Source of the DNA: an uncultured Clostridia bacterium
GTDB taxonomy: Bacteria; Bacillota; Clostridia; Christensenellales; Borkfalkiaceae
Direction of reading: 5' to 3'
NCBI GenBank assembly: GCA_905235815.1
Contig: CAJOMT010000032.1
Location: 1-21,428 of the forward strand
Length of the DNA: 21,428 nt
Each line of letters opens with the position of its first letter. Positions within the stretch are counted from its first letter, which is position 1. The translations under genes were made by a program, and so were the position numbers. The notes under the pieces were generated by a model. It had not been told where the DNA came from. It was given only the letters and a program-made list of their open reading frames with translations, and did no database searches. Positions 1 to 8,063 of the stretch are shown here, in pieces.

Positions 1-692
1 ATGAACACCGTCTCAAAGCCCATATCGAAAAGTTCGGATATCGTCAGCGTTTTTCCTATCACGACGTTCGTTTCGATCTTGACGCCGAGCGATTTCAGCA
101 GGCGCACCTCTTTTTCGACTATGCGCTTCGGAAGCCTGAATTCCGGTATGCCGTAAACAAGAACTCCGCCTGCCGCGTGAAGCGCTTCGTACACCGTGAC
201 GGCATACCCTTTTTTTGCGAGCGCTCCGGCGCACGAAAGCCCTGCGGGGCCCGATCCGACGACGGCGACGCTGTGGCCGTTCGGAGTCGGCTTTTCGGCG
301 GGAGCGTCGTCCTTTTCATTGTGCAGATCGGCGACATATCTTTCAAGCCGCCCTATCCCTACGGGCTCGAATTTTATGCCGAGCGTGCATTTTTGCTCGC
401 ACTGCGTTTCGTGCGGGCAGACGCGGCTGCACACCGCGGGAAGCGACGACGAAAGCGTGATTATACGGTACGCCTCATCGTAGGCGCCTTTTTTTATTTG
501 TGAAATAAAATTCGGTATGTCGACGTTGACGGGGCAACCCTCGACGCACGGCTTGTTTTTGCAGTTAAGACAGCGCAAAGCCTCGGCGTCCGCAAGCTCT
601 TTTGTATATCCGAGCGCCACCTCGTCAAAGTTTTTGACGCGTTCTTCGGCGCTTTGCGTAGGCATTTTGTGTTTTTTCGGTTCGATAGCCAT
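1..692 (-). CDS. nfnB: NfnB, large subunit of NADH-dependent ferredoxin:NADP+ oxidoreductase (N-terminal part)
   Basis: This is the first 230 codons of a gene that leaves the window at the left edge. The family bifurcates electrons between NADPH, NAD+ and ferredoxin in the cytosol, and is also annotated as a glutamate synthase small-subunit homologue. The N-terminal cysteines at about residues 41, 44, 49 and 53, followed by a second set at about 88, 92, 98 and 102, fit the two [4Fe-4S] clusters of this family. A dinucleotide-binding GSGPAG motif at about residue 145 marks the first FAD domain. The start ATG (complement of 690-692) has a GAGGAGG site just upstream, which overlaps the end of nfnA; the two genes are 13 bases apart and certainly co-transcribed. 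A lone sulfide dehydrogenase or glutamate synthase subunit is the alternative, but pairing with nfnA favours NfnB. Confidence 0.88.
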   Translation of the reverse strand, partial: MAIEPKKHKMPTQSAEERVKNFDEVALGYTKELADAEALRCLNCKNKPCVEGCPVNVDIPNFISQIKKGAYDEAYRIITLSSSLPAVCSRVCPHETQCEQKCTLGIKFEPVGIGRLERYVADLHNEKDDAPAEKPTPNGHSVAVVGSGPAGLSCAGALAKKGYAVTVYEALHAAGGVLVYGIPEFRLPKRIVEKEVRLLKSLGVKIETNVVIGKTLTISELFDMGFETVF

Positions 693-705
693 TTTTGTCG
701 CCTCC

Positions 706-1554
706 TCAACCCTTTTTCAATAAATTGCACGCGCTGTCGTACGCGCGGCGCTCAAAATCGCGGTACATCTTTGAGCGCGATATCGCTTCGTCGAAATCGA
801 CTGCGTATCCGTCAAAATCGGGACCGTCGACGCAAGCGAATCTGACTTGTCTCTTTCCGTCTTGTATGAGCGTCAGGCGGCAACCGCCGCACATTCCCGT
901 GCCGTCGATCATTATCGGGTTCATCGAAACGGTAACGGGCACGCCGAACGGGCGCGCCGCCTCGACGACGAACTTCATCATCACGAGCGGACCTATCGTT
1001 ATTATCATATCGAATTTCTCTCCGCCGCCGAGAATTTCTTTGAGCGGCGCGGTGACGTTTCCTTTTTCGCCGTACGAGCCGTCGTCGGTCATGACGGTGA
1101 GGCTGTCCGAACAGCGCGCGAAGTCGTCTTCGAGGATGACGAGGTCTTTCGAGCGAAATCCGATTATGCTCGTGACCGCCGCGCCGAGGCGGTGAAATTC
1201 TTCCGCGACGGGCAGGGCAATAGCGCAACCGACTCCGCCGCCGACGACGCAAACTTTCTTTATGCCGTCGGTGTTTGTCGGGTTGCCGAGCGGCCCTGCG
1301 AAATCGGCGATGAACTCGCCCTCGTTTTTCTCGCCGAGAAATTTCGTCGTCGCGCCGACTATCTGAAAAATTATCTTGACGGCGCCGCGCTTTTCGTCGC
1401 AACCGGCAACTGTCAGCGGTATGCGCTCGCCCGCGTCGTCTACGCGCAAAATAATGAACTGTCCCGCCTTCGCTTTGCGAGCCACGAGGGGAGCCTCTAT
1501 TTCCATTTGAATGACCGTGGGATTTAAAACTTTTTTGCTTAATATCTTATACAT
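706..1554 (-). CDS. nfnA: NfnA, small subunit of NADH-dependent ferredoxin:NADP+ oxidoreductase
   Basis: A 282-residue flavoprotein of the ferredoxin-NADP reductase superfamily, at the usual full length. The order of domains is an FAD-binding barrel with RIPLTV at about 44-49, an NAD(P)-binding domain with GGGVGCA at about 105-111, and a C-terminal iron-sulfur segment with MCGGC (Cys222, Cys225) and FACVDGP (Cys241). Three cysteines rather than four is normal for NfnA, whose [2Fe-2S] cluster is known to use an aspartate as fourth ligand. It forms a heterodimer with NfnB, encoded immediately downstream. The zinc-ribbon gene lies 29 bases upstream on the same strand, so the promoter at 2029-2057 probably serves all three. 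The older family label is sulfide/dihydroorotate dehydrogenase-like FAD/NAD-binding protein. Confidence 0.9.
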   Translation of the reverse strand: MYKILSKKVLNPTVIQMEIEAPLVARKAKAGQFIILRVDDAGERIPLTVAGCDEKRGAVKIIFQIVGATTKFLGEKNEGEFIADFAGPLGNPTNTDGIKKVCVVGGGVGCAIALPVAEEFHRLGAAVTSIIGFRSKDLVILEDDFARCSDSLTVMTDDGSYGEKGNVTAPLKEILGGGEKFDMIITIGPLVMMKFVVEAARPFGVPVTVSMNPIMIDGTGMCGGCRLTLIQDGKRQVRFACVDGPDFDGYAVDFDEAISRSKMYRDFERRAYDSACNLLKKG

Positions 1555-1583
1555 TTCCGTCTCCTGTGTTTATGTAGTATTTT

Positions 1584-1925
1584 TTATCCGAAATATCCTC
1601 GCGTGAACAGATACACGGCGGCGGCGATGACTGCCAGAATTATAAAAAGTATGAACCGAGTCTTTATTATTTGTCCGTCGGACATCGGGATATATCCGTC
1701 AAAACCGCATTTGTCGCACCGTTTTGCTCCCGCGTACATACGGTGCCCGCAGCGCGGGCATTTCACGGCGTCCCTATCGGGAATGTGATCTTCTGCGTCA
1801 TCTCCGCCGGCGCTGTTGCCGCCGTCGCCGACGTCGTCTTTTGCGGCGTCCTCGTTTTCGGACTCGTTGTCCTCGAACATCTTTTTCAGTATCTCTTTAT
1901 TCGTGAGTTTTGATTTTTTTGACAT
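1584..1925 (-). CDS. Small zinc-ribbon protein with C-terminal membrane anchor
   Basis: A 113-residue protein of unknown role. The first 50 residues are charged and very acidic from about 17 to 50, probably disordered. A zinc ribbon follows with CPRC (Cys56, Cys59) and CDKC (Cys70, Cys73), and a single hydrophobic helix at about 91-107 close to the C-terminus, giving a tail-anchored topology with the ribbon in the cytosol. There is no signal peptide. A GAGGCG ribosome site precedes the ATG, and a perfect consensus promoter lies about 100 bases further upstream. It heads the nfnAB operon, but nothing in the sequence ties it to electron transfer. Such small zinc-ribbon membrane proteins are common hypothetical genes in Clostridia. 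Confidence 0.75.
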   Translation of the reverse strand: MSKKSKLTNKEILKKMFEDNESENEDAAKDDVGDGGNSAGGDDAEDHIPDRDAVKCPRCGHRMYAGAKRCDKCGFDGYIPMSDGQIIKTRFILFIILAVIAAAVYLFTRGYFG

Positions 1926-2028
1926 TATTTCGCCTCAAATATATAAATTTTTCTTTAAAACAGCCTTTTTCTTCGTAACGTTTGCAAATCGTTCTATATT
2001 TCTTAATATCGATTTGTCGTTACATCTT

Positions 2029-2057
2029 ATTATAACCCAAGCCGAAGATTATGTCAA
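2029..2057 (-). promoter_or_regulatory. Consensus sigma-A promoter for the zinc-ribbon/nfnAB operon
   Basis: On the minus strand TTGACA (complement of 2052-2057) and TATAAT (complement of 2029-2034) are separated by exactly 17 bases, a perfect match to the housekeeping consensus. Predicted transcription begins near 2022, giving a leader of about 97 bases before the ATG at 1925. Confidence 0.8.
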
Positions 2058-2105
2058 TATCATCGGTAACTTCGGAGAAGCGGTACATGATTTCTATTAT
2101 TCAGA

Positions 2106-2134
2106 TTGACAATTTGTTAAAAATATTATAAAAT
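2106..2134 (+). promoter_or_regulatory. Probable promoter of the DUF1538/P-II operon
   Basis: TTGACA at 2106-2111 and TAAAAT at 2129-2134 are separated by 17 bases. The region is AT-rich, so the -10 is less certain than the -35; TATAAA two bases to the left is an alternative. It diverges from the minus-strand promoter about 50 bases away. An inverted repeat in the leader (2180-2187 with 2213-2220, 8 bp) could form a hairpin ahead of the first gene. Confidence 0.55.
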
Positions 2135-2253
2135 AAAAATATAATAATCCGATACGGCGCTTGCCGAGCGGCTTGAAACCATACGGCGGCAGTTTTCAAA
2201 TCAAAAATTATTGCCGTATGAATGATAAATATTTTACCAATAGGAAAAACGAT

Positions 2254-2889
2254 ATGAAACAAAAAGACAATTTTCAGGATATTGAATTGTTGAAACAAAA
2301 ATATGAATTTGATGAAGAAAAGAAACTTTTCACTATTCGCTTGAAATATTCAAATGCAAGCGAATTGATCGACGAAAAAATTTCAACGCCGGAAAAAGTA
2401 ATTTTTACCGATGAAATAAGCGATACGATATTACAATATTTAGACGATATTCCAAAGGGCTATAAGAGCAATATTGAATTTGACATAACGGACTATGAGG
2501 GGTATAGTCCCAAAGCGTTTATGGACGCTTTCAAGTACCTGCTTGAATGTGACAGAATGCGATTCAGAAAAGAAAAGCACAAGAAAAACGTCATGATCGC
2601 GGGACTTCTGAGTGCCGGATTGTTTTTCTTGCTTATTATGATCTTGACGTTGGCATTTACTTTTATAAATGAAACGGTGGACGAGATCTTAACCGCCGTT
2701 ATCGAGATCGCTTCTTGGGTATTTATATGGGAAGCCATCGATCTTATTTTCCTGTCTCCGACGGACACCTTCAAAAAGGGCGTTGTTTTCTTCTCTAAAA
2801 TAGAGTCGGTATCGTTTTCGGAAGGAGATTGCGTAAACGTGATTTCTTGCGGAATAGAGGAGCTGCATAACGAATTGAAAGGGGCGTGA
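2254..2889 (+). CDS. Hypothetical membrane protein, first gene of DUF1538 operon
   Basis: A 211-residue protein I do not recognise. About 125 hydrophilic residues come first, then two closely spaced hydrophobic segments: one begins just after a basic KEKHKKN stretch and the other covers IEIASWVFIWEAIDLIF. A soluble tail of about 50 residues follows. The start at 2254 is preferred over the ATG at 2218 because an AGGA site sits 8 bases before it. Its stop overlaps the region just before the next gene, whose ATG follows within 3 bases, so it is translationally coupled to the DUF1538 protein. A role as accessory subunit of that protein is inferred from position only. Confidence 0.7.
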   Translation: MKQKDNFQDIELLKQKYEFDEEKKLFTIRLKYSNASELIDEKISTPEKVIFTDEISDTILQYLDDIPKGYKSNIEFDITDYEGYSPKAFMDAFKYLLECDRMRFRKEKHKKNVMIAGLLSAGLFFLLIMILTLAFTFINETVDEILTAVIEIASWVFIWEAIDLIFLSPTDTFKKGVVFFSKIESVSFSEGDCVNVISCGIEELHNELKGA

Positions 2890-2891
2890 AA

Positions 2892-4445
2892 ATGAAAAAT
2901 AATACGGCTCAAACGAAATTCAGAACCGCGTTACTTTCAAAGCTGAAAGAGGCTCTTATATCCGTTGTCCCCGTGACGGCGATAGTGCTTATCTTGTCAT
3001 TCACACCGCTTATTGATCTGACTGTGACGGAGACAGTGGTTTTTTCCGTTTCCGTAGTACTTTTGATTTTAGGTGTCGGCTTGTTCAATCTCGGCGCGGA
3101 TCTGGCGATGACTCCGATGGGGCAGCACGTCGGGGAAGGCTTGACAAAATCAAAGCGGTTAGGCGTGCTGCTGTCCGTGTGCTTCGCGATGGGCGTACTT
3201 ATTACGATCGCAGAACCCGATCTGTCCGTGCTTGCGGGACAGGTGAGCGCGGTGATCAACGGCACGCTGTTGATTGTTTCCGTTGGATTGGGCGTCGGAC
3301 TTTTCTTACTGATTGCTGTCCTTAAAATCGTTTTTAAAAAAGATTTATCGGCGGTTTTATTGTTTTTCTATATGCTGCTGTTTGCATTTTGCGCGCTGCT
3401 TATCGAAAGCGGCAAGGGGGGATTTTTACCCCTTTCTTTTGATTCGGGCGGCGTAACGACCGGTCCGATCACCGTACCGTTTATTATGGCGCTCGGAGTA
3501 GGTATAGCGATGACGATTGGCGGAAAGAATGCAAATGAAAACAGCTTCGGTTTGATCGCGCTCTGTTCGGTCGGACCTATCCTTGCCGTGCTCATTCTGT
3601 CCATCACTGCAAAAGGCGATCTTATATATCAAATTCCCGACTATTCTGTGTCGGCTGATTTGGGCGACGCTTTTTGGCGTTTGCTGCTTTCCACAATGGG
3701 AGAAGTCGGAGAATCGCTTGTTCTTATTGTCGCATTCTTCTTTATTTTACAGTTTGCGGTTTTGAAGCTTCCGAAAAGAAAGATCATTCAAATATTGATA
3801 GGCATCGCATATACCTTTATCGGACTTGTCATTTTCTTGGTAGCCGTGACGGTGGGATTTATGCCTATCGGATTTAAGATCGGAAGCGAACTCGCCGAAA
3901 ATAATATTACGTTCCTTGTGATATTTGCGTTTATCATAGGAATGGTTGTCGTTTTGGCGGAGCCGGCCGTGCACGTTTTGAATAATCAAGTGGAAGAAAT
4001 AACGAACGGATCGGTAACCAAAAAAGAAATGATGATAGCTTTGTCCGTCGGTGTGGGCGTTTCTATCGGGCTTTCGGTGATCAGGATAATTTTCGGCTTT
4101 TCGCTGCTGTATTATTTGATCCCCGGTTACGCAATTTCGTTGGGGCTGTCCTTTTTCGTTCCGAAAATTTATACGTCTATTGCATTTGACTCCGGCGGCG
4201 TTGCAAGCGGACCGCTTACGTCGAGCTTTATTCTGCCGCTTGCTATAGGCGCTTGCGTTGCATTGCGTGGGGAGAGCGAAGTGTTGAATTTTGCCTTCGG
4301 AATTGTAGCGATGGTTGCTATGACGCCGCTTATCACGATCCAAACGCTCGGCTTCAAATCCGTAATGGCAAAGAAACGCCGCGATCATTTCGCTATGAGA
4401 CGCATTCTCGCAAAAGACGATGCGCAGATCATTTATTTCAAGTGA
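2892..4445 (+). CDS. DUF1538 family integral membrane protein (duplicated, permease-like)
   Basis: A 517-residue polytopic membrane protein with two homologous halves. The first half carries FNLGADLAMTPMGQHVG followed by AEPDL, and FDSGGVTTGPITVPF. The second half carries AEPAVHVL and FDSGGVASGPLTSSF. The repeated FDSGG(V)xxGP loop and AEP motif are the hallmark of DUF1538, whose members are thought to be transporters or channels of unknown substrate. An inverted-repeat topology like that of many secondary transporters is likely. The start at ATG 2892 follows an AAAGGGG site; a GTG two codons earlier is possible. The two P-II-like genes directly downstream suggest that the protein is gated or controlled by nucleotide-sensing regulators, as AmtB is by GlnK; this is inference. 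Confidence 0.85.
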   Translation: MKNNTAQTKFRTALLSKLKEALISVVPVTAIVLILSFTPLIDLTVTETVVFSVSVVLLILGVGLFNLGADLAMTPMGQHVGEGLTKSKRLGVLLSVCFAMGVLITIAEPDLSVLAGQVSAVINGTLLIVSVGLGVGLFLLIAVLKIVFKKDLSAVLLFFYMLLFAFCALLIESGKGGFLPLSFDSGGVTTGPITVPFIMALGVGIAMTIGGKNANENSFGLIALCSVGPILAVLILSITAKGDLIYQIPDYSVSADLGDAFWRLLLSTMGEVGESLVLIVAFFFILQFAVLKLPKRKIIQILIGIAYTFIGLVIFLVAVTVGFMPIGFKIGSELAENNITFLVIFAFIIGMVVVLAEPAVHVLNNQVEEITNGSVTKKEMMIALSVGVGVSIGLSVIRIIFGFSLLYYLIPGYAISLGLSFFVPKIYTSIAFDSGGVASGPLTSSFILPLAIGACVALRGESEVLNFAFGIVAMVAMTPLITIQTLGFKSVMAKKRRDHFAMRRILAKDDAQIIYFK

Positions 4446-4458
4446 GGAGGCGAAAGAT

Positions 4459-4929
4459 ATGGGGATAGAAAAATCCAAAGAAAAACGCAAGGAAAAAATG
4501 CCGACGGAAAAGCAGGCCGTTCGGGAAAGAGCCATCCCGGCACGAATAGAAAAAGAAATTCGGATCGCCCCCGACAAGCTCGATCTTCTGATAACCGTCG
4601 TCGATCGTAAAAAAGCCGAATATTACATAGACTTGATACAGTCGTTCGACGTCAATATGGAAGTTGAAGCGTTAGCGCGTGGAATGGCTGCGAAAATGGG
4701 ATTACTTGAGTATTTGGGAATTGCCGATTCCGAAAAAGCGGTGATATTCAGTTTTGTCAGGGAAGACAAGACAAACGAATTGATGGATACGCTGGAAGAC
4801 AAATTCCGTTCCATAAAAGGCGGCAAAGGAATATCCGTATCGATCTCGTTTTCAAGCGTCATAGGTAAACTCGTGTACGGATTTTTAAGTAATAATGAAA
4901 AAACCATTCAGGAGGAAAAGCGTCAATGA
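4459..4929 (+). CDS. P-II-like regulatory protein with N-terminal extension
   Basis: A 156-residue protein with a basic, charged N-terminal stretch of about 30 residues (EKSKEKRKEK) followed by a P-II-like ferredoxin fold from about residue 38. The order is LDLLITVVDRKKAEYYIDLI, then a loop, then KAVIFSFVREDK, and near the end GKGISVSISF. It lacks the classical Tyr51-type uridylylation loop of GlnB. The ATG at 4459 has GAGGAGG eight bases upstream, which decides the start, and the gene begins 13 bases after the DUF1538 stop. Its last 4 bases overlap the next P-II gene (ATGA). It probably pairs with that protein to regulate the membrane protein; the ligand is unknown. Confidence 0.72.
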   Translation: MGIEKSKEKRKEKMPTEKQAVRERAIPARIEKEIRIAPDKLDLLITVVDRKKAEYYIDLIQSFDVNMEVEALARGMAAKMGLLEYLGIADSEKAVIFSFVREDKTNELMDTLEDKFRSIKGGKGISVSISFSSVIGKLVYGFLSNNEKTIQEEKRQ

Positions 4930-5240
4930 ACGATAAAAAATTCGAAATGATCTTCTGTGTTGTAAATGCCGGATTTTCCGAAATCGTGATGGAGGCGGCA
5001 AGAGATGCCGGAGCCAAAGGCGGTACCGTTATCCACGGAAGAGGAACGGCAAATAAAGATGCTGAAGAAAAATTCCGCATCACAGTACAGCCCGATAAAG
5101 AAATTATAATGATCATTGTGCCGGAAGAGATCAAAGACAACGTTATGAACGCTATATATAACGAAGCGGGGCTTAATACGCCAAGCCAAGGCATAGCTTT
5201 TTCCGTAAGCGTTAACCGTGCCGTCGGATTATCGGAATAA
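4926..5240 (+). CDS. P-II family nitrogen-regulator-like protein
   Basis: A 104-residue protein, close to the normal P-II length. It has a first beta strand MIFCVVNAGFSEIVMEAAR, the segment GAKGGTVIHGRGT corresponding to the family's T-loop start, FRITVQPDKEIIMIIVP in the second half, and a C-terminal GLNTPSQGIAFSVSV. P-II proteins form trimers that bind ATP/ADP and often 2-oxoglutarate and dock on membrane transporters or enzymes. It overlaps the preceding gene by 4 bases and has an AGGAGG site. No tyrosine is visible at the usual modification site. It is the last gene of the operon, followed by two terminators. Confidence 0.82.
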   Translation: MNDKKFEMIFCVVNAGFSEIVMEAARDAGAKGGTVIHGRGTANKDAEEKFRITVQPDKEIIMIIVPEEIKDNVMNAIYNEAGLNTPSQGIAFSVSVNRAVGLSE

Positions 5241-5244
5241 TATG

Positions 5245-5274
5245 AAAATGCTCTCGCGCAAGCGGGAGCATTTT
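5245..5274. terminator. Bidirectional intrinsic terminator after the P-II gene
   Basis: A 13-bp stem (5245-5257 with 5262-5274, one T-G wobble) closes a GCAA tetraloop. The stem begins with AAAA and ends with TTTT, so it can work on either strand. It lies 4 bases after the P-II stop codon. Confidence 0.8.
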
Positions 5275-5275
5275 A

Positions 5276-5318
5276 CAGTCATAGCCGCCGGTTTACAGAT
5301 GGTTATGACTGATTTTTT
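5276..5318 (+). terminator. Second intrinsic terminator in tandem
   Basis: CAGTCATAGCC (5276-5286) pairs with GGTTATGACTG (5301-5311) through an 11-bp stem with one wobble, followed by six Ts at 5313-5318. With the hairpin just before it, this makes a strong transcription stop between the core-like operon and the island. Confidence 0.75.
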
Positions 5319-5677
5319 GTTGTTTTCAGACTTGTTTTACAAAAATCCCGTAAAAGTCAATTCTTAATGCCGAAAAAAACAGCTAAGGGAGATAGAATCC
5401 GCCGAAAACTTGGAATAAATAAAAGAAAACTCGTCTGAACCTAAAAAGTTCAAACGAGTTGCTCTTGGCGGCACGTGTGCCACTCTCATTGAACTTTTGA
5501 TTGAGTTTTAAATACCTTCTTTGTGAAAATTAAAAGAAAATCAAAACAAGTAAATAGTGAGTTCGTTATAAGGCAAAGTTTCAGGCTCGAAATTTTGCCT
5601 TATTTACTGCATAGACTTGTATAGAATATATTTGGATAAGAAATTAATAAAAGGTCGTTTTTATATGGCATAAGCTA
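5319..5677. other. Non-coding border region with two inverted repeats
   Basis: No credible gene is seen here. An imperfect hairpin at 5428-5460 has an AACTCGT/ACGAGTT stem plus a GAAC/GTTC inner stem. A second at 5568-5603 has a perfect 10-bp stem (ATAAGGCAAA with TTTGCCTTAT) and a 16-base loop. The stretch 5463-5515 around GGCACGTGTGCC is of different composition from its surroundings. It may be a remnant of an element end; no second copy occurs in the window. Confidence 0.45.
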
Positions 5678-5706
5678 TTGATTTTCTATGCGCAGTATGA
5701 TATAAA
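5678..5706 (+). promoter_or_regulatory. Probable promoter of the RyR gene pair; shares sequence with 13.5 kb promoter
   Basis: TTGATT at 5678-5683 and TATAAA at 5701-5706 have 17-base spacing, giving a leader of roughly 90 bases before the ATG at 5801. The 21 bases at 5707-5727 are identical to 13531-13551, and 9 further bases (5694-5702) match 13524-13532 if a 6-base insertion here is allowed. Confidence 0.55.
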
Positions 5707-5800
5707 TATAATATGATAGAAAAAGAGAGCTCTAACTAAGTTATGGCTTTCCAAATAGGAATACATCCATAAAGTGCTTAAATAATTATAGGTGAATCAT

Positions 5801-8032
5801 ATGAAAACATTAATTGAGTTGAGTAGTAAAATTTTTGACATAAGAAATTTACTTGCGGAAAAGGACAAGCAGGGAGTAATCGAACCGGCAAACGGGTGCG
5901 AATATAACTTTAATCGTAAAATCGATGCGCTTTGCTTTAAGACTGCGCTTGCGCGGTTTTTGCGCACGGGTACGAAAGAGAACGCCTTTGAGGTATTCTT
6001 TTGTTATGCGGAAATATTTAAGACATTCGGCGGTTATGGCAACGGCATAGACACACTCTTAAACCTTCTGTACGACCATGAATCGAATGCCGCTACACTT
6101 CTTATGAAGCACCGCGACCACTATTCTCATTCCGTCTATGTTTTCGCATTAGGCTTGGCTATTTTCATGCATAATACCAAACTGAGAAATTTTTTTGCCA
6201 AGAAATACGGTAAAGAGAATTTATATAAAAAATTCTTAAAGGCGTGGGGAATGTCCGGGCTTTTCCATGATATCGGATACCCGTACGAAATTTCCTTTTT
6301 GGACGTGATGGAGTATGGTAAGAAGATAGACGTCAACGGCTACGGGAAAGGTCTGCTTGCCTCCTATTCCGACCTCAAGGAATTGATTACTCTGTCGCAC
6401 GAAGAAACGGAAAAGTGCGGAAAATTTATGCCGGAAGGGAAAAACGATTTGCATTCGCTTTTTTCCGCATATATGCTGAAAAATTTCGGAGAAATCACTT
6501 CGGTGCCCACGCTGGATGAAAAAATATTGAACGATTGCTTAACGAATCGAATCGTCAACGCGACTAAATTTATGGATCACGGCTATTTCAGCGCCGTACT
6601 GTTCATGCGCAAGTTGTTGCAAACAGAAAATTTTGAATTAGACGAGATGACGTTGGATGCGGTAATGGCAATGCTACTCCATAACAGTTTTTATAAGCGT
6701 ACTTATAAGTTTGAAATCAAAGGGAAAGATTACAAGCAGATGCCGTTAAAAGAGCAACCGCTCGCTTATCTTTTGATGCTCTGTGATGAATTACAATGTT
6801 GGGATCGTATACCGTACGGTGAAAACAGCAAAAAACAAGAGCTTGCCTGGGATATGGACTTGGAGGTCTCCGATGAAAGAATAAAGGCGACCTATTACTT
6901 TGAAAAGGGAGAAGGAAAAGACACAAAAAAGATAGACGGGCTATATGAAGATATCACTCAAAACGTAGTGAATTTAAGTGAGCTCGTTCCTTCTTTTGAA
7001 ATTGCACACGAAATAAAGATACGTGACAAAAAAGTGTACGACCATCTCTCGGGCGGTAAATTTATAGATTTACGTAAGATCGCGGAATCCATTAACGAGA
7101 GTTACTGCGCTGACTTCGATGGACCGGAATATGAGGACAAAACGAAGATCGACCACATGGTTCAGTCGTTCGAGAATTTGACGCTCGAATACAAACTTTC
7201 CAACGTTGAACAGGCAAAGTACTACGTGCGGCATCTGGACAGCATCGGTTGTTTTTTCAGCGATAAGCAATTGGACTATGAAGAAGTAAAATCGTTTACC
7301 GAAGAGGAAAAAGAGTACCTTGCCGAAAAGGAGCATATCCGTTGGGTAAACGAGAAAGTGGAAATGGGGTGGAAGTACAGTACGGGATATAAAAACAAAG
7401 CCGAGAGGGAACGCAAACGCATACATAAAGATATTATTCCATATTGCGATTTGCCGAAAAGCGAACAAGATAAGGATTACCGCCCTATTGACAGAATGAT
7501 TGATAAATTGTCGGTTTACGGCATTAAGGTGTATCGGTTGAATAATAATAAACACGATTACGTAATAGGCTGCACTGGGCATAAGGATCTTGCGCGTATA
7601 GAGGCTTTCGATGAAGAAAAAGTAAGGGGCGAAGTCAGAACGTATCTGCGGTCAATCGGTGAAAAACATAACTTAAAACTATATAGTGGCTTTGCCGACG
7701 GAGCCGATTTGTTATTTGTAGAGGAAGCCTTGAAGTGCGGTGTGGAAGTTATTGCCGTGTTACCTTCTCATTGGAAAAAATACAAAAGGGACCATGCCGA
7801 TAAAGGCATAAAATTTATGCAGCTTTTGGGGCAGGCAAGCGAAGTAATTATTAAGTCGGGTTATGCCGAAGCAAGCCGAAAAATCGTGGAGTCGTGCGAC
7901 GAACTGTTTGTCCTTTGGGACGAGAAGGCTTTGCCTTTGACGGGCGCGGACGGAAAAGAAATTAACCGCGGCGGAACATACGACACACTATTAATTGCAA
8001 AAAGCCTTGACAAAAAGATAAAACCGTTTTAA
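5801..8032 (+). CDS. HD-domain / RyR-domain / SLOG-domain fusion protein
   Basis: A 743-residue cytosolic protein with three recognisable parts. An HD phosphohydrolase-like domain spans about 90-340, with His residues in HRDHYSHS (about 104-111), the paired GLFHDIGYP (His-Asp near 156) and a later aspartate in LMLCDELQCWDR. A RyR domain lies at about 500-570 (AEKEHIRWVNEK, MGWKYS, HKDIIPYCDLP). A C-terminal SLOG-type Rossmann domain from about 586 has IGCTGHKDL, SGFADGADLLFVEEAL and VIAVLP. SLOG and RyR domains are known from predicted nucleotide-dependent conflict systems, where SLOG binds or makes a nucleotide-derived signal; HD domains commonly hydrolyse such nucleotides. The ATG at 5801 is preferred over a GTG at 5792 because AGGTG sits 6 bases before it. 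It is followed after 31 bases by a second RyR protein, its likely partner. Confidence 0.8.
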   Translation: MKTLIELSSKIFDIRNLLAEKDKQGVIEPANGCEYNFNRKIDALCFKTALARFLRTGTKENAFEVFFCYAEIFKTFGGYGNGIDTLLNLLYDHESNAATLLMKHRDHYSHSVYVFALGLAIFMHNTKLRNFFAKKYGKENLYKKFLKAWGMSGLFHDIGYPYEISFLDVMEYGKKIDVNGYGKGLLASYSDLKELITLSHEETEKCGKFMPEGKNDLHSLFSAYMLKNFGEITSVPTLDEKILNDCLTNRIVNATKFMDHGYFSAVLFMRKLLQTENFELDEMTLDAVMAMLLHNSFYKRTYKFEIKGKDYKQMPLKEQPLAYLLMLCDELQCWDRIPYGENSKKQELAWDMDLEVSDERIKATYYFEKGEGKDTKKIDGLYEDITQNVVNLSELVPSFEIAHEIKIRDKKVYDHLSGGKFIDLRKIAESINESYCADFDGPEYEDKTKIDHMVQSFENLTLEYKLSNVEQAKYYVRHLDSIGCFFSDKQLDYEEVKSFTEEEKEYLAEKEHIRWVNEKVEMGWKYSTGYKNKAERERKRIHKDIIPYCDLPKSEQDKDYRPIDRMIDKLSVYGIKVYRLNNNKHDYVIGCTGHKDLARIEAFDEEKVRGEVRTYLRSIGEKHNLKLYSGFADGADLLFVEEALKCGVEVIAVLPSHWKKYKRDHADKGIKFMQLLGQASEVIIKSGYAEASRKIVESCDELFVLWDEKALPLTGADGKEINRGGTYDTLLIAKSLDKKIKPF

Positions 8033-8063
8033 TAAAATCAGCGAGTAAAAGACGGAGATACAG

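Noticed and set aside
847..1527. A 226-codon plus-strand frame opposite nfnA
   Set aside because: nfnA has full cofactor motifs and its own ribosome site; the opposing frame is charged and featureless.
2180..2220. An 8-bp inverted repeat ahead of the first gene of the DUF1538 operon, considered as a riboswitch
   Set aside because: Only one stem with a 25-base loop and no terminator or sequestered ribosome site; no known riboswitch core was seen.
3747..4577. A 276-codon minus-strand frame over the second half of the DUF1538 gene
   Set aside because: Rich in His, Asn and Arg without domains; it is the mirror of a well-supported membrane protein with repeated FDSGG motifs.
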